Assembly: GCA_002007465.1 (NCBI GenBank)
Contig: LNAC01000001.1
Coordinates: 9,759,548-9,823,547, forward strand
Direction: 5' to 3'
DNA length: 64,000 nucleotides
DNA from: Ailurus styani
Lineage: Eukaryota; Chordata; Mammalia; Carnivora; Ailuridae
The translations under genes and the position numbers were made by a program. The notes under the pieces are model-generated. The model was given only the letters and a program-made list of their open reading frames with translations. It was not told the origin of the DNA and did no database searches. Below, piece after piece: positions 45,616 to 56,273 of this stretch (the stretch's first letter is position 1; each line of letters starts with the position of its first letter).

Positions 45616-46894
45616 AACAATAAAAAAAATTCTTTTTCATGTCAGTTTAATTAAATCTTTTAGTTCATGGTCCTATATTTCTCTTACTTTGAGTCACAGC
45701 ATAATAAAACTCTAACATAGCAATGGATAGAGACAGATTGTTTTAATGCCCAGACTGCCTTAATCAAAAACTTGTACTTTTAGGCTATGATTATTAAAAT
45801 AACTGCATATCTTTATTAAATAGGGCAATTTACTACTATAAAATATGAGGAGGTTTTACTTGCCTATAAAACATATAAAAATAGTTCAGAATTAGGAAAA
45901 GACAGTTACCTTCCAAGCTCACAAAGTATAGCCTGAGATTTACATTTCAATCCACTCATATGTGTAAAACAACTGAATTCAGTTGGTTCAACTTCATCTC
46001 AAAAAAATTGGCCATTTCTAGGATTTAATCATTTGCAAGTTCAACATAATGAGAGGAGACCAGGTAGTTAACACGTCTAGAATGGAGAAGGTGTTAATGA
46101 CACAAATGAATTATTATAAACTGTAATGGGAAATATAATAAGTAGCTTAAAACAAAAGAAAATAATGCCTTTTTTAAATATAGAAAGCATTGAAAAAGAA
46201 ATGTAAAAAGTTGTTGGCAGTAGATAATATTTGACAAGAAAGGCATATGTTTAGAGTATTTTTGAAAGGTGAATCTTGTGGTGAAGAGTCATTTAGTTAA
46301 GAGTCGAGTATTAATTTATGTGGTTAGGATGTAATAATACGGTGGCTATGGTCACGGGAGTGACATGACATATTTCTAGTACTTTAACTAGCAATCTAGA
46401 ACTTCCTTTGTTCCCTAATGAGAATGTTTCAAATAACCCATGTTGTGACTCCTGAATGGAGTGTACATCGTCACAGTCTCAGATAATAAGGAGATTCTCA
46501 TGTTGTCTTTCCACCATTAACACTCTGGTAACCAATATGTTTGGCAGTTGGTCTGGTTGAGTTAAGTGGTCTGGTTAACTGAATTACCATATGTACCCTG
46601 TACAGATTCTATATACTCAAGTGTCTGAACCCAATAAAATTCACAGGACATTAAAGCTCTGCTGAACAGAATTTCATTTTTAACTTGAAAACTATACAAG
46701 GTGATTGTAATTTTTTATATTTACCATTCTGAGCACCAGTAATCATGCTGATGAGGTAGCACTAGCTGGTAGCTATTTCCAGTTGATATACTGGACCAAT
46801 CCATTGTTCCCACACTGGTTGTCGGACTAACAGTGATAGAGTAGTTGCCACTTAGTGACAGCTTTTCATGGGTCAAGCCCTGGTTTAAGGTTGG
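45616..46894. other. Unique AT-rich stretch
   Basis: No repeat or exon recognised in about 1.3 kb. Confidence 0.45.
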
Positions 46895-47095
46895 CTTTAC
46901 AGGTTGGCTCATTAAATCATCATAGCAACCCCTAAAGAGAAGCAGCGGTATTAGCCTCATTTACTCATGGTGAAACGGAGGCCCAGGGAAGTAAAGTAAG
47001 TTGCATAAAGTATCTTTTTCTCTTCGTAAGTAGAGATGTTGGGATTGAAACGCAGGCAGTTTGGCTCCAAAAGCCATATCTTTAAATTGTTACAC
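46895..47095 (-). mobile_element. MIR SINE, antisense
   Basis: AGGTTGGCTCATTAAATCAT, TAGCAACCCC, GGTGAAACGGAGGCCCAGGG, then GATTGAAACGCAGGCAGTTT in antisense MIR order. Confidence 0.75.
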
Positions 47096-47404
47096 ACTAC
47101 TCATCTTCGGTTTGTGTGGCCATTTTGATGGGGTTATGTGTGTGGAGAAGTTGATAAAAATTACTTGAACATTATAAAAATGTGATGATGATGTGCATAT
47201 ACCTATTTTTACATGATGTATGTATGTATGTATATGTTGGTATGTGCCAGACTTTCACCTCAAATGGGTAAGGTTATTCTTTCACCACTGGGCTAGAAAT
47301 TCAGTATTAGCTTTTTTTTTTTAATTACATGTAATGTATTATTTGTCAGTATTAGTTATTAAAGCCTTTGGGTTAAGTGTTTCTCTCCTCTGGTAATTTT
47401 TTTT

Positions 47405-47601
47405 TTTTTTTAAAGATTTTATTTATTTATTTCACAGAGGGAGAGAGATCACAAGGAGGCAGAGAGGCAGGCAGAGAGAGAGGGGGGGAAGCAGGCTCCC
47501 CGCTGAGCAGGGAGCCCGATGCGGGCCTCGATCCCAGGACCCTGAGATCATGACCTGAGCCGAAAGCAGAGGCATTAACCCACTGAGCCACCCAGGCGCC
47601 C
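47405..47601 (-). mobile_element. Young Can-SINE, TGAAATAAA subtype
   Basis: Reverse-oriented, with a target-site duplication of about 16 bases (CCTCTGGTAATTTTTT) at roughly 47387-47404 and 47602-47618. It shares the GCCGAAAGCAGAGGCATTAA variant with the copy at 4211-4406. Confidence 0.96.
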
Positions 47602-47618
47602 CCTCTGGTAATTTTTTT

Positions 47619-47999
47619 AAGTGAAAATTCCCTTGGAGGAGAAACAATTTAGTATGATTTCAAACCTCAAACGTCCCAAGATAGTTTTTCAATTGGATTT
47701 CTTTTGTGAAGCCCTCTTTAATAGAGGTATCTTGAGACTTCAAAAACTTCTAAATTCATTAGGCTGAGTCTCACCGTAATGTTTAAAATTATAATTAAAA
47801 AATTAAAATACTTATTAATTATTTAACTCTGATTATGGGCTATAAAATATATATTACAACATAAAGGAATCAAAAAACCCATTATCACTCAAAGCCTGTT
47901 ATGCAAATGTTTGAGAACTTATAATGCATGTCAACTATCACAGATTAAAAGTATTGTTATTCTACATTTTACAAAAATTGTTATTTTACACTTCTTTGA
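47619..47999. other. Unique AT-rich stretch
   Basis: No repeat or exon recognised. Confidence 0.4.
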
Positions 48000-48420
48000 G
48001 TGTTTTTTTAGCACACTTTTTATTGGAACAAATATAGAAAAGTGGACAAATTGTAAGTGCATAGTTTAATCAACTTTTACAAAGTGAAAACACCCATGTA
48101 ATCAGCACAACTCTAACTAGTACCTCAATCAAGACATAGAATATTAATGATCCCTCGGAAGGACCCCATTTGTATCATCCGAGACATACCCTACAAAGTT
48201 TAATTATCCTGACTGCTACTGCCATCAGTTAATTTTGCTTGCTTCTGAATGTTCCATAATGGGATTCATACAGTAGATCTTCCTTAGTATTTGATGCGTT
48301 CTGGTGGTGAAATTTTGTCGTGTGTGATGCAGCAATATCTTTCCATTGCAGTATTCAGTTTGGGGTTCATTGTTCTATATGTCAATATATACATGTTCTC
48401 TATATCTATATTTATATCTA
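48000..48420 (-). mobile_element. L1M 3' fragment, antisense
   Basis: ATTGGAACAAATATAGAAAA, TAATCAACTTTTACAAAGTG, CAATCAAGACATAGAATATT, CCATAATGGGATTCATACAG. Antisense L1M 3' UTR; starts the nested L1 mosaic that runs to about 51.3 kb. Confidence 0.75.
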
Positions 48421-49610
48421 AATATCTATAATCAAATTACTCATTATTTTGTTAAGGTCTCTTATGTTCTCACTGCTATTTTGTCTGGTTGTTCTATCTG
48501 TTATAGAGGAAGATGTGATAAAGTCTCAAATATTGCCTCTATTAGAATCGACTATGATTATGAGTTTGAATATTTTTCCCTTTAGGTCTATTGATTTTTG
48601 CTTTATATATTTGAAACCTTATTATTAGATGTATACACGTTTATAATTGTTCTATCTTCCTTTTGGTTTGATACTTTTATCATTATGAAATAGCCCTCTT
48701 TAATAATGTTCCTTTCTTAAGGTCCATCTTGTGTAATATTAATATACTACTTTCTCTGGCAGACTTTTACATAGTATAGTTAGTGTATTTTCCAACATTC
48801 ACTATAAACTTTTCCATGTCCTTATATTTAGGGTGTGTCTCTTTTAAGATAATGTATATATGTAATATTATAAATAATATATATTATTTATTGGATATAA
48901 AATATTTTTAATGAAAATATGTAGAACATTTACAATAAATGTGATTATTGATGTGTTTGGACTTCTATATATATTTACTTTGTATTTTCCCATCTGTTTT
49001 AAGTGGTTTTTAAAAGCTGAAAAAATTCTTCTTTTTTTTTAAGATTTTATTTATTTATTTGACAGAGAGAGAGATCACAAGTAGGCAGAGAGGCAGGCAG
49101 AGAGAGAGAGGAGGAAGCAGGCTTCCCGCTGAGCAGAGAGCCCGATGCGGGGCTCGATCCCAGGACCCTGAGATCATGACCTGAGCTGAAGGCAGAGGCT
49201 TTAACCCACTGAGCCACCCAGGCACCCCTAAGCATGCATCCTTGACTTAACTCGAGTCAAATTAGTATTTTCTCCACTCCAGATAATGCTAAGATTGTTG
49301 AACATTTTAAAATCTGTCCCCTTTCCTCATTTTTTAAATTGTCATCATGCATTTTAATTCTACACATGTTACTTTTCAAGAGATAGTATTATTATTATAT
49401 TTATTTAGGTTTACCCACTTAACACAAATGGCCCTTTCCATTTTTCTTCATTTCTTCCTTCTTTACTGGGTTTCCATCTGGGATCATTTTTCTTCTGTCT
49501 AAAAATAAAGCAAAACCAAAACAATTCCCTTTAGTATTTTCTTTAATATAGGTCTGTGAGTGATTAATTTTCTTAATTTTTGTTATTCTAGAAATGTCTT
49601 TATTTGGCTT
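48421..49610 (-). mobile_element. L1M ORF2-region fragment, antisense, split by SINE
   Basis: AGGTCTATTGATTTTTGCTT, TACACGTTTATAATTGTTCT, CATTATGAAATAGCCCTCTT and AAATGTCTTTATTTGGC follow the complement of the L1 ORF2 N-terminal and RT region. Many stops; no protein survives. The SINE at 49032-49227 interrupts it. Confidence 0.8.
49032..49227 (-). mobile_element. Young Can-SINE, TCAAATAAA subtype
   Basis: Near-consensus reverse SINE (TTATTTGACAGAGAGAGAG tail junction, CCACCCAGGCACCCC head). Unlike the other young copies I find no convincing target-site duplication beside it. Either the flanks have diverged or insertion involved a deletion. Confidence 0.94.
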
Positions 49611-49624
49611 TCAGTTTTGTTTTG

Positions 49625-49735
49625 AGTTTTTACATTTTTTGTTGAGGTATAAATTATATAAAGAACACATATCTTAAGCTCATAGCTTAAGTTTATAGCT
49701 CAATGTGTGTGTGTATATATATGTATATATTATAT

Positions 49736-49772
<37 letters not shown>

Positions 49773-50240
49773 CTGTGTTACCACCACCCAGATCAAGATA
49801 TAGACCTTTTACAGCATCCCCACACAATTTTTGTGCTATTCCAAGTCAATACATGTTTGCCCGGAGTTAACTACTATTCCCGACCTCTAGTAAGTCAGAT
49901 TAGTTTTACTTATTTCAAAAAATTGTAATAAAAATGGTATCATATATTAGGTACTCTTTGTTTTTTCCTTCCTTTGCTTAATGTTGTATTCGTAAATTTC
50001 AGCTTGTTATAAGCTTAGCAGTTTTCATTGTTACTGCTGTATGGTATTCTATTACATGACATTACCATAATTTGTTCTGTTCCTGATGGGTTGTTTGGGT
50101 TGTTTGCTGGTTTTGGTTGTTGCAAAGAGTGCTTCCATCAATATTCTTGCTTAAGTCTGTGGAAAGAATAGTGCAATTCTTTTGCATATGTACCTGCAAA
50201 TGGAAATTCTGGGTCATTCAGTATATGTATATTTAGCAAA
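49625..50240 (-). mobile_element. Second L1M 3' fragment, antisense (nested)
   Basis: TTTTGTTGAGGTATAAATTA, AACTGTGTTACCACCACCCA, GATCAAGATATAGACC, AAATGGTATCATATATTAGG, TGTATGGTATTCTATTACAT. This restarts at an L1 3' end inside older L1 text, so it is a separate insertion. Confidence 0.8.
49704..49771. repeat. (GT)n(AT)n(AC)n compound microsatellite, self-complementary
   Basis: GT run, then alternating TA with few interruptions, then about sixteen AC units. The GT and AC flanks can pair, so the array can extrude a hairpin or cruciform. Confidence 0.9.
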
Positions 50241-50620
50241 AAAGACAACGTGCCTCCCCCCGCCCCTGTATGCTTTAAGATGTTGTGTTAGCCTTCGGTT
50301 TTAGCTATTTTATTGTAATATGTGCAGATGTGATTTTTCTTTGCATCTATTTTACTTAGGTTCATAGGATTTTGTTTGTTTGTTTTGTTTTGTTTGTTTA
50401 ACCTGTGTCTTGGTGTTATTTTTTAGTTTTGGTAAATTTCCAGCCATTTTCTCTTCAAATATTGCTTCTTTCCCATCCCCTTTCTTCTCCCCTTCTGAGA
50501 CATCAAATGCATATATTGTACACATTTCATTATGTCCTATGTGGCTTTTATGCTGTTTTCTGTACTTTTCAACCCCCTTTCTCTGTATTTTTTTGTCCTG
50601 GCTATGTTCCTTTTCCTCGC

Positions 50621-50795
50621 TTCGTTCCTTCATTCCTTCATTCCTTCGTTCCTTCCTTCCTTCCTTCCTCCCTCCCTCCCTCCCTCCCTCCCTCCCTTCC
50701 CTTCCCTTCCTTCCCTTCCTTCCCTTCCATCCTTTCCTTCCTTCCTTCCTTCCTTCCCTTCTTTCCTTACTTTCCTTTTTTTCCTTTCTTTCTCA
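50621..50795 (+). repeat. (TTCC)n/(CCTC)n pyrimidine microsatellite
   Basis: About 175 bases of C/T tetranucleotides. It abuts the T-rich tail of the reverse SINE at 50796-50911, so it probably grew from that tail. It creates serine/proline/leucine-rich spurious frames. Confidence 0.95.
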
Positions 50796-50911
50796 GGCTC
50801 CACACCCCAACATTGAGCCTAACCCAGGGTTTGAACTCACAATCTTGAGATCAAGACCTGAGCTGAGATCAAGAGTCAGACACTCAACTGACTGAACCAC
50901 CCAAGTACCCA
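50796..50911 (-). mobile_element. Old Can-SINE fragment
   Basis: CTCAGGCTCCACACCCC, GGGTTTGAACTCACAATCTT, GAGATCAAGACCTGAGCTGA, ACTGACTGAACCACCCAAGT: a diverged reverse SINE lacking the CT-rich middle. Confidence 0.85.
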
Positions 50912-51290
50912 TTCTGTTAGATTTCTGAGTCTTCTAATTCTCTCTTCAGTTATGTCCACTCCTCTGCTAAAACCCTCTATTAAGCTCTTAGTTTCAGTTA
51001 TGTTATTGTTCTAGAATTTCCATTTATTTCCGTTCTAGAATCTCCAACTTTTTATACATTCCAGGTCTCCTCTATTTTTTGTGAACATATTAATTACAGT
51101 TACTGTAAATTTTGTGTCTGATAGCTCTAATATCTTGGTTAACTGTAGTCTGTTTTTACTATGAATTTTTTGTCATGATTTCTTTTTCCAGTGTGAGCAG
51201 TTAATTTAAAATTGTATGCAGAGTAGTTCTATTTCGAAATGAACTTCGCAGAAGCATTGCATTATGTTATCTTCCTCCAGGGAGAATACA

Positions 51291-51930
51291 CCTTATCCTT
51301 GAACTTGCAGCAGAGAGGCAGATTATTTCAGTTCAGTGAGGGAATAAGCTGACCCAAGCCTGGTTTGGAGTCTTTGCAATTCTTGGTCTTCCCCTGGTTT
51401 GCTTCTATTCCCAGGATATTAACCTCTGGGGTTTCCAAATGAATGTCTGAACTGTTTCCTTTCTGCTTGGCTTCTTGGCTTCTTTTTTGTGCAATTCGAC
51501 CATTCGGTGCCCTTAGAAGAAATCACTGAGAATTGAGTTCAGCCTTTTGCACCTTGCTCTCCCAGGATCTTGCCCCCTAAACCTGGTTGCCTTGCTGATC
51601 CTGAACTCCAAGTTCTGTCTCTCCAGATTGTGAGATTGCCTAAACTCTGCTGGTTTCTCTACCTCTTAGTGGCCTCCTTCCTTTTTGCCTCTCAGCTTTT
51701 TTCTCCATGCCAAAAATTGGCAAATGCTCCAAGGAGACAGGAGGTGTACAGAAATTTGGGCTCATCTCAGTGAACTTCCCTTCTCTCCGGGATGCGCCTT
51801 CTCAAGTCCTGGATGCTTTGGAAGTCTTCTGATGCCTTTGGACACATGGTCTTTGTATTTCATCCAACTTTGCTCTTGCTGAGATCTTCTAGAAGCTATT
51901 CCATCATAGCTGGAAAGCTTTTACCATTTT
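51291..51930. other. Possible L1M continuation or unknown repeat
   Basis: CT-rich sequence that continues the antisense L1M block without a visible break. I cannot match it securely, so the end of the L1M mosaic is uncertain. Confidence 0.35.
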
Positions 51931-54091
51931 TAAATTTTGATAAACATACACTATAATCTCCAAGCAACCCAAAGTAAGAGAAATACAGCAATATTCATTA
52001 ACATTGAACAAGATATGACTATCTTTAGAATTTTTTCAGTATCTGTTATGATGCAAAATAACTTCTGGAATGCCTTAATGTAAAATCATGGTCTTACTAC
52101 TGTTTATGTTAAGATAGAAAAAGGAAGATTAAAATGTTACTTAAATATTCATTTGAATGAAAGCCCCCTGGCATCTAGAAATGTTGCTGTTACCACAGTG
52201 AGGTCACTGGTCGCAGGGAGAGATAGCACCGTGGCTGAAGAATGCACCTCTGACTCAGTTCTGCCATATGCAAATGGGCTGTGGTTTGGGCACTGATATC
52301 ATTTAGAGGCAGAGGCAAGCTTCGTTGCTTGGAATCAGCATGGCCCTTTCCTCTGCAAGGTGAATACCACAGTGGCCCAAGAGGTCTACAGCTGCCAATC
52401 ACTTCCACAGTCATCAGAAAGACAAGCTCCATTTTAAATTGACAGCATTTCCAAAGCTGTTAAACAGGAGCAAGAAGGGCAGGAGTTAAGTCTGTCTTCT
52501 TCAGAGGGCAACTCCCTTTTAGAAAATGCCCACTTTGGATTTATTGAAGGAAAAAAGTGGCCCTTTTCCCATTGTTCCTATTCTTTGGACAAATATTGTG
52601 TACTTACTATATGTCTTCAGGTGCTCTGAGGGAGCTAAAACAGTATGTGTGGTAACTCCAGCCATTTAATACTCTAGGCAGTAGCCAAGACTTAGCTCAC
52701 AAGTCATAGCAGCCTTCTGTGAAGGGTGATAATAACTGTTGCAGAAGGTAAGTGCAATGGGAGGTTTGCCAAGGGGGTGATCTGTGAGATCTGGGGGTAC
52801 CTGGGAAGGCTTCCTGGGGGAGGCAGCTCTCCTTTCGGGGCCAGTGTTTAGCAGTTCTTACCCACTTCTCCAGAAATGAAACAGTGCCCACCTCTGCTTT
52901 ATAATTTCCACTGGTTCTTTCTTCCTCCTTCAGTTCTGTGGTCTGAACAAGATTTGACAACAAGTGTCACTTTAGCGTTCTGTGGGTTCTTCCTGGGCAA
53001 ATCTATCTCTAGTGCAAATGGTTGTTACGGGATGTCTTCCCAGGCTTTCTTCTCCTTTGGGTCTTTGCCATCCAGAATGAACCCTCACCTGCAGACAGCT
53101 CCAACCCCTCACTGTGGCTTCTTCTGGCAGTCAGCAGTTGCCACAGGATGCACGTAAAGGCAGAGGCAATCAGAGAGAATCAGGACCTGGCTTCTCGGGC
53201 ACCATCGCTCAGACCTTTGAAGGGGTTTCAATGAATTAGTCGTGTTGAGAGAAAATTCTTTTTAATCATTTCCTCTCTTTTTCTTGTTGGCTCTGTGTAT
53301 TTTTCCAGAAGGCAATGACCAGAACTTTATGAAAACCAAATGATATGCTACTTGAGAGAAATAAAAGATAATTGATTTGGAATATCCATTTATCTTCTCT
53401 CTGTTGTTCAGTAGAGAGGGTCCCTCCCCCACCATTGTCCTCGAAATCCAAAGGGGGTTTGTTATTTAAGGCTGATGTTAATTTGTCAAGTCATTGAGTC
53501 TCAGGAATAGTTCTTTTAATAAGTTGAGACTCTGGAGGCATCCCATGTATAAAGAGAGCAAGTAGAATATGAGAGAGGCAGGTTGGTGAACCCATGTGGT
53601 AGGCAGAGAGACTAGTCCCCCTCACTGCAGATCCCATCTTCCAAGGTCAAGCCCACCACTGAGTCCAGGGCAGGAATTCACGTGTTCAGTTGAATTGACT
53701 ATTGGAACTGATTTGCAGTCTCGCACATGATTGTCTTCTGCTCTCATATATCTCACCATCCCATGAATGAATGGCTCCCAGCTCTATGGCCTGTGTTGGA
53801 AAGTGGTTAGAATGAGGGCTGCAACACTCAGGAAATTTTCAAACCCATCATCATCTCTACCTTCTGGGTTTTAGCAACCTCCCATGGAGCCTTTGGGGAC
53901 ATGATGGAAAAATCGGAGCAGAGTTCTCGAGCCATATTGGGTTGATGAATACCCAAAGAGTGGTCTTTAGTGGGCTGAACCCTGCTGGAGAGAGGTCTCC
54001 AAAGTATGCACACAATTCAGATATCAGTCCTTGCCTTCATTCTGTATAACATTTGAGACGAGAGGAGGACATTAAGGACATGTGCAGATGA
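51931..54091. other. Unique non-coding stretch
   Basis: No repeat or exon recognised across 2.1 kb. Frames at 52190-52432 (-), 52876-53157 (+) and 53266-53451 (-) are short, overlapping and domain-free. Confidence 0.45.
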
Positions 54092-54648
54092 GAGGGACCC
54101 AAACTTATTCTGTAAAGGATCAATATAGTAAATATATTAAATTTTCAGCCTCTGTAGATCTTGGCGGCAACTGCTTAACTGTGTTGTTGGAGTTTAGAAG
54201 CAGCCACAGATAACATGTAAACAAATGAAGGTGCCTGGGGGCTCAGTGGGTTAAAGCCTCTGCCTTCGGCTCAGGTCATGATCTCAGGGTCCTGGGATCG
54301 AGCCCTGCATCGGGCTCTCTGCTCAGTGGGGAGCCTGCTTCCTCCTCTCTCTGTCTGCCTCTCTGCCTACTTGTGATCTGATCTCTCTCTCTGTGTCAAA
54401 TAAATAAATAAAATCTTAAAACAAACAAACAAACAAATGAGCCTGCCTATGTTCCAATAAAACCTTATTTTTGAATGCTAAAATTTGAATTTCATATCAT
54501 TTTCACTTGTTATAAAATATTGTTCTTCCTTGAACTCTCCCCTCTCCAACTATCTAAAAACGTAAAAGCTCTCTTAGCTCATGGGCTGTGCAGAAGAAGG
54601 GGATGGGCTGGACTTGGCCTGCAGTCTGTAGTTTGCCATTCACTGGTT
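54092..54648 (-). mobile_element. MER20/MER20B-type fossil split by young SINE
   Basis: Left part: AACTTATTCTGTAAAGGATC, TATAGTAAATATATTAAATT, GAAGCAGCCACAGATAACAT. Right part: GTTCCAATAAAACCTTATTT, TTTGAATTTCATATCATTTT, CTCTTAGCTCATGGGCTGTG and TGCAGTCTGTAGTTTGCCAT. The extra middle segment fits the longer MER20B-like form. The SINE at 54229-54430 interrupts it. Confidence 0.8.
54229..54430 (+). mobile_element. Young Can-SINE inside MER20, one-base A-box deletion
   Basis: GGTGCCTGGGGGCTCAGTGG lacks the T of the usual CTGGGTGGCTCAG, altering the pol III A-box core. The tail reads GTGTCAAATAAATAAATA then (AAAC)n. The duplication AAACAAATGA lies at 54219-54228 and 54431-54440, although the (AAAC)n tail makes its right copy less certain. 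GATCT is duplicated in the CT region. Confidence 0.95.
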
Positions 54649-55189
54649 TAGATAGCTGGACACCTAGAGGGATTCCTACTGTAGCTGATGCTGGATTCAA
54701 GTTCCCCAAGAACCTTGAGCAACTTGAATGATGGACCAAATCTAATGAAATAGAATGTAATGGGACTCATTCATTCAGCAATCTCTTACTCAATCGCTGT
54801 TTCTTGAGGGCTTGCTTTGTGCCAGACATGAGACTAGCAATAATTTCTCAGGGATGCTCTAGTGGGTGAGGCCGGGCTAGATGACTGTGGGAGGTCTTCC
54901 CTTTACTCATGATGTTCTGGTATAGCTAGGAGAAAAGGCGAATGCACAGGGATCTAGAAAAGTATAGGAGTTACAGAATCACAAATAACTGCTAAGAGGA
55001 CCAACACCATGCCTCTGGGATGGAGGCTGATGGAGGGCGGAGCTGTGTCCTCCGGCCGCGAGTAGTAACTCAGGGCTGCTACTGACAACAGATTAGTGAG
55101 CTGAATTGGTCCTGGTTCCACCAATTTTGGCAACGTTTATTTTCTGATGAGAATGTTTTAGGAGTAGAGGAGGCCCTAAATTATCTGCT

Positions 55190-55310
55190 AATGAAATTAT
55201 TTAATATTATATATTTAATAATATGTAATTATTATTTCACATAATTATATATTTATATAATTATATATTTAGCAAGATATAATCATATATTATTTAATAA
55301 CTATTCCCCT
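55190..55310. repeat. AT-rich low-complexity, self-complementary
   Basis: About 120 bases of almost pure A/T with repeated ATAATTATATATTTA units in two to three tandem-like copies. Confidence 0.85.
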
Positions 55311-56041
55311 TGCCATTGTGCAGTGGACAATAATGTTCACAATTATGTCCTTGAGGCCCTAAATATATCATCAGAGTAAATAGGGCTTAATATCAGCTTA
55401 ATATTTAACACATGATACTATGTTTCAGTTGTTTTAAAGATATACCCTTGATATGATAAATATAACTCTTTATTAACCAGAATGCTTACTCAAGTACCCA
55501 TTTCATCTCCAACCAACCTAGGTAACAGATTGCCATCCCCCTTTTACAGCTGTTGGAAGGAGTAGCTAGTAAGGAAGTAGCCCTTGCTTGCCTTGAAAGA
55601 TCTGAGGCATATTTCCAACTCATAAGTTTTCTGAAGGAAGGGTGGGTAACTCAGTCATTTGAAAAATTTGACATATTTCCTCAATTCTAATACACATTTT
55701 CCCCTACCTCTTATCATTTTTAAATCATGATATATCTGACAATCAGTGGTGTTTAGAACCACTCATTATTATCTTTCCTCTATCTTTTATTTTTCTTCCC
55801 TTTCTCTCTTTTTACCTTCTCATAAAATAAAAGTACATCTTTGAATGAACAGCATTTTACCCTATGAAATACAGTATTTTTAAGTAAGCCAGTCTACTCT
55901 GAATGCCAGTAACTTGGGGTGGCATTGTAGGGGGTGGAGTTTGATGGCCATAATCTCCATCCTATTCTTCCCAAAGTTACTTTAAGTAATGATAATGATA
56001 ATAATATTAACATGGAAATTGATGTTTTCTCAATCTTATGT
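55311..56041. other. Unique AT-rich stretch
   Basis: No repeat or exon recognised; short GATAAT run near 55990. Confidence 0.45.
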
Positions 56042-56053
56042 AAGACATGAATA

Positions 56054-56260
56054 GGGCACCCGGGTGGCGCAGTTGGTTAAACTTCCGGCTCTTGGTTTCG
56101 GCTCAGGTCTGATCTCAGGGTTGTAAGATGGAACTTACAGGTTCTGGGCTCAGCAGGGAGTCTGCTTCAAATTCTCTCTCTCCCCCTCTCTGCCCCTCCC
56201 CACCACACTCACGCACATGCACACTCGCTCTCTCTCTTGCTGAAATAAATCTTTAAAAAA
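56054..56260 (+). mobile_element. Older Can-SINE
   Basis: GGGCACCCGGGTGGCGCAGT head with TTCCGGCTCTTGGTTTCGGC, an older subfamily. The tail is GAAATAAATCTTTAAAAAAA. Diverged 12-bp duplication, AAGACATGAATA / GAGACACGAATA, at 56042-56053 and 56262-56273. Confidence 0.92.
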
Positions 56261-56273
56261 AGAGACACGAATA

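Larger units (their letters stand above)
50290..51290 (-). mobile_element. L1M body fragment, antisense, with SINE and microsatellite
   Basis: TTTTCTCTTCAAATATTGCT, CAGTTATGTTATTGTTCTAG, GTGTCTGATAGCTCTAATAT and related text follow the complement of the L1M internal region. The long plus-strand frames across 50380-50895 are antisense L1 and pyrimidine repeat, not genes. Confidence 0.75.

Noticed and set aside
50380..50895. 171-codon and overlapping frames on plus strand
   Set aside because: Antisense L1 followed by TTCC/CCTC microsatellite and SINE; all three frames are open because the DNA is pyrimidine-only.
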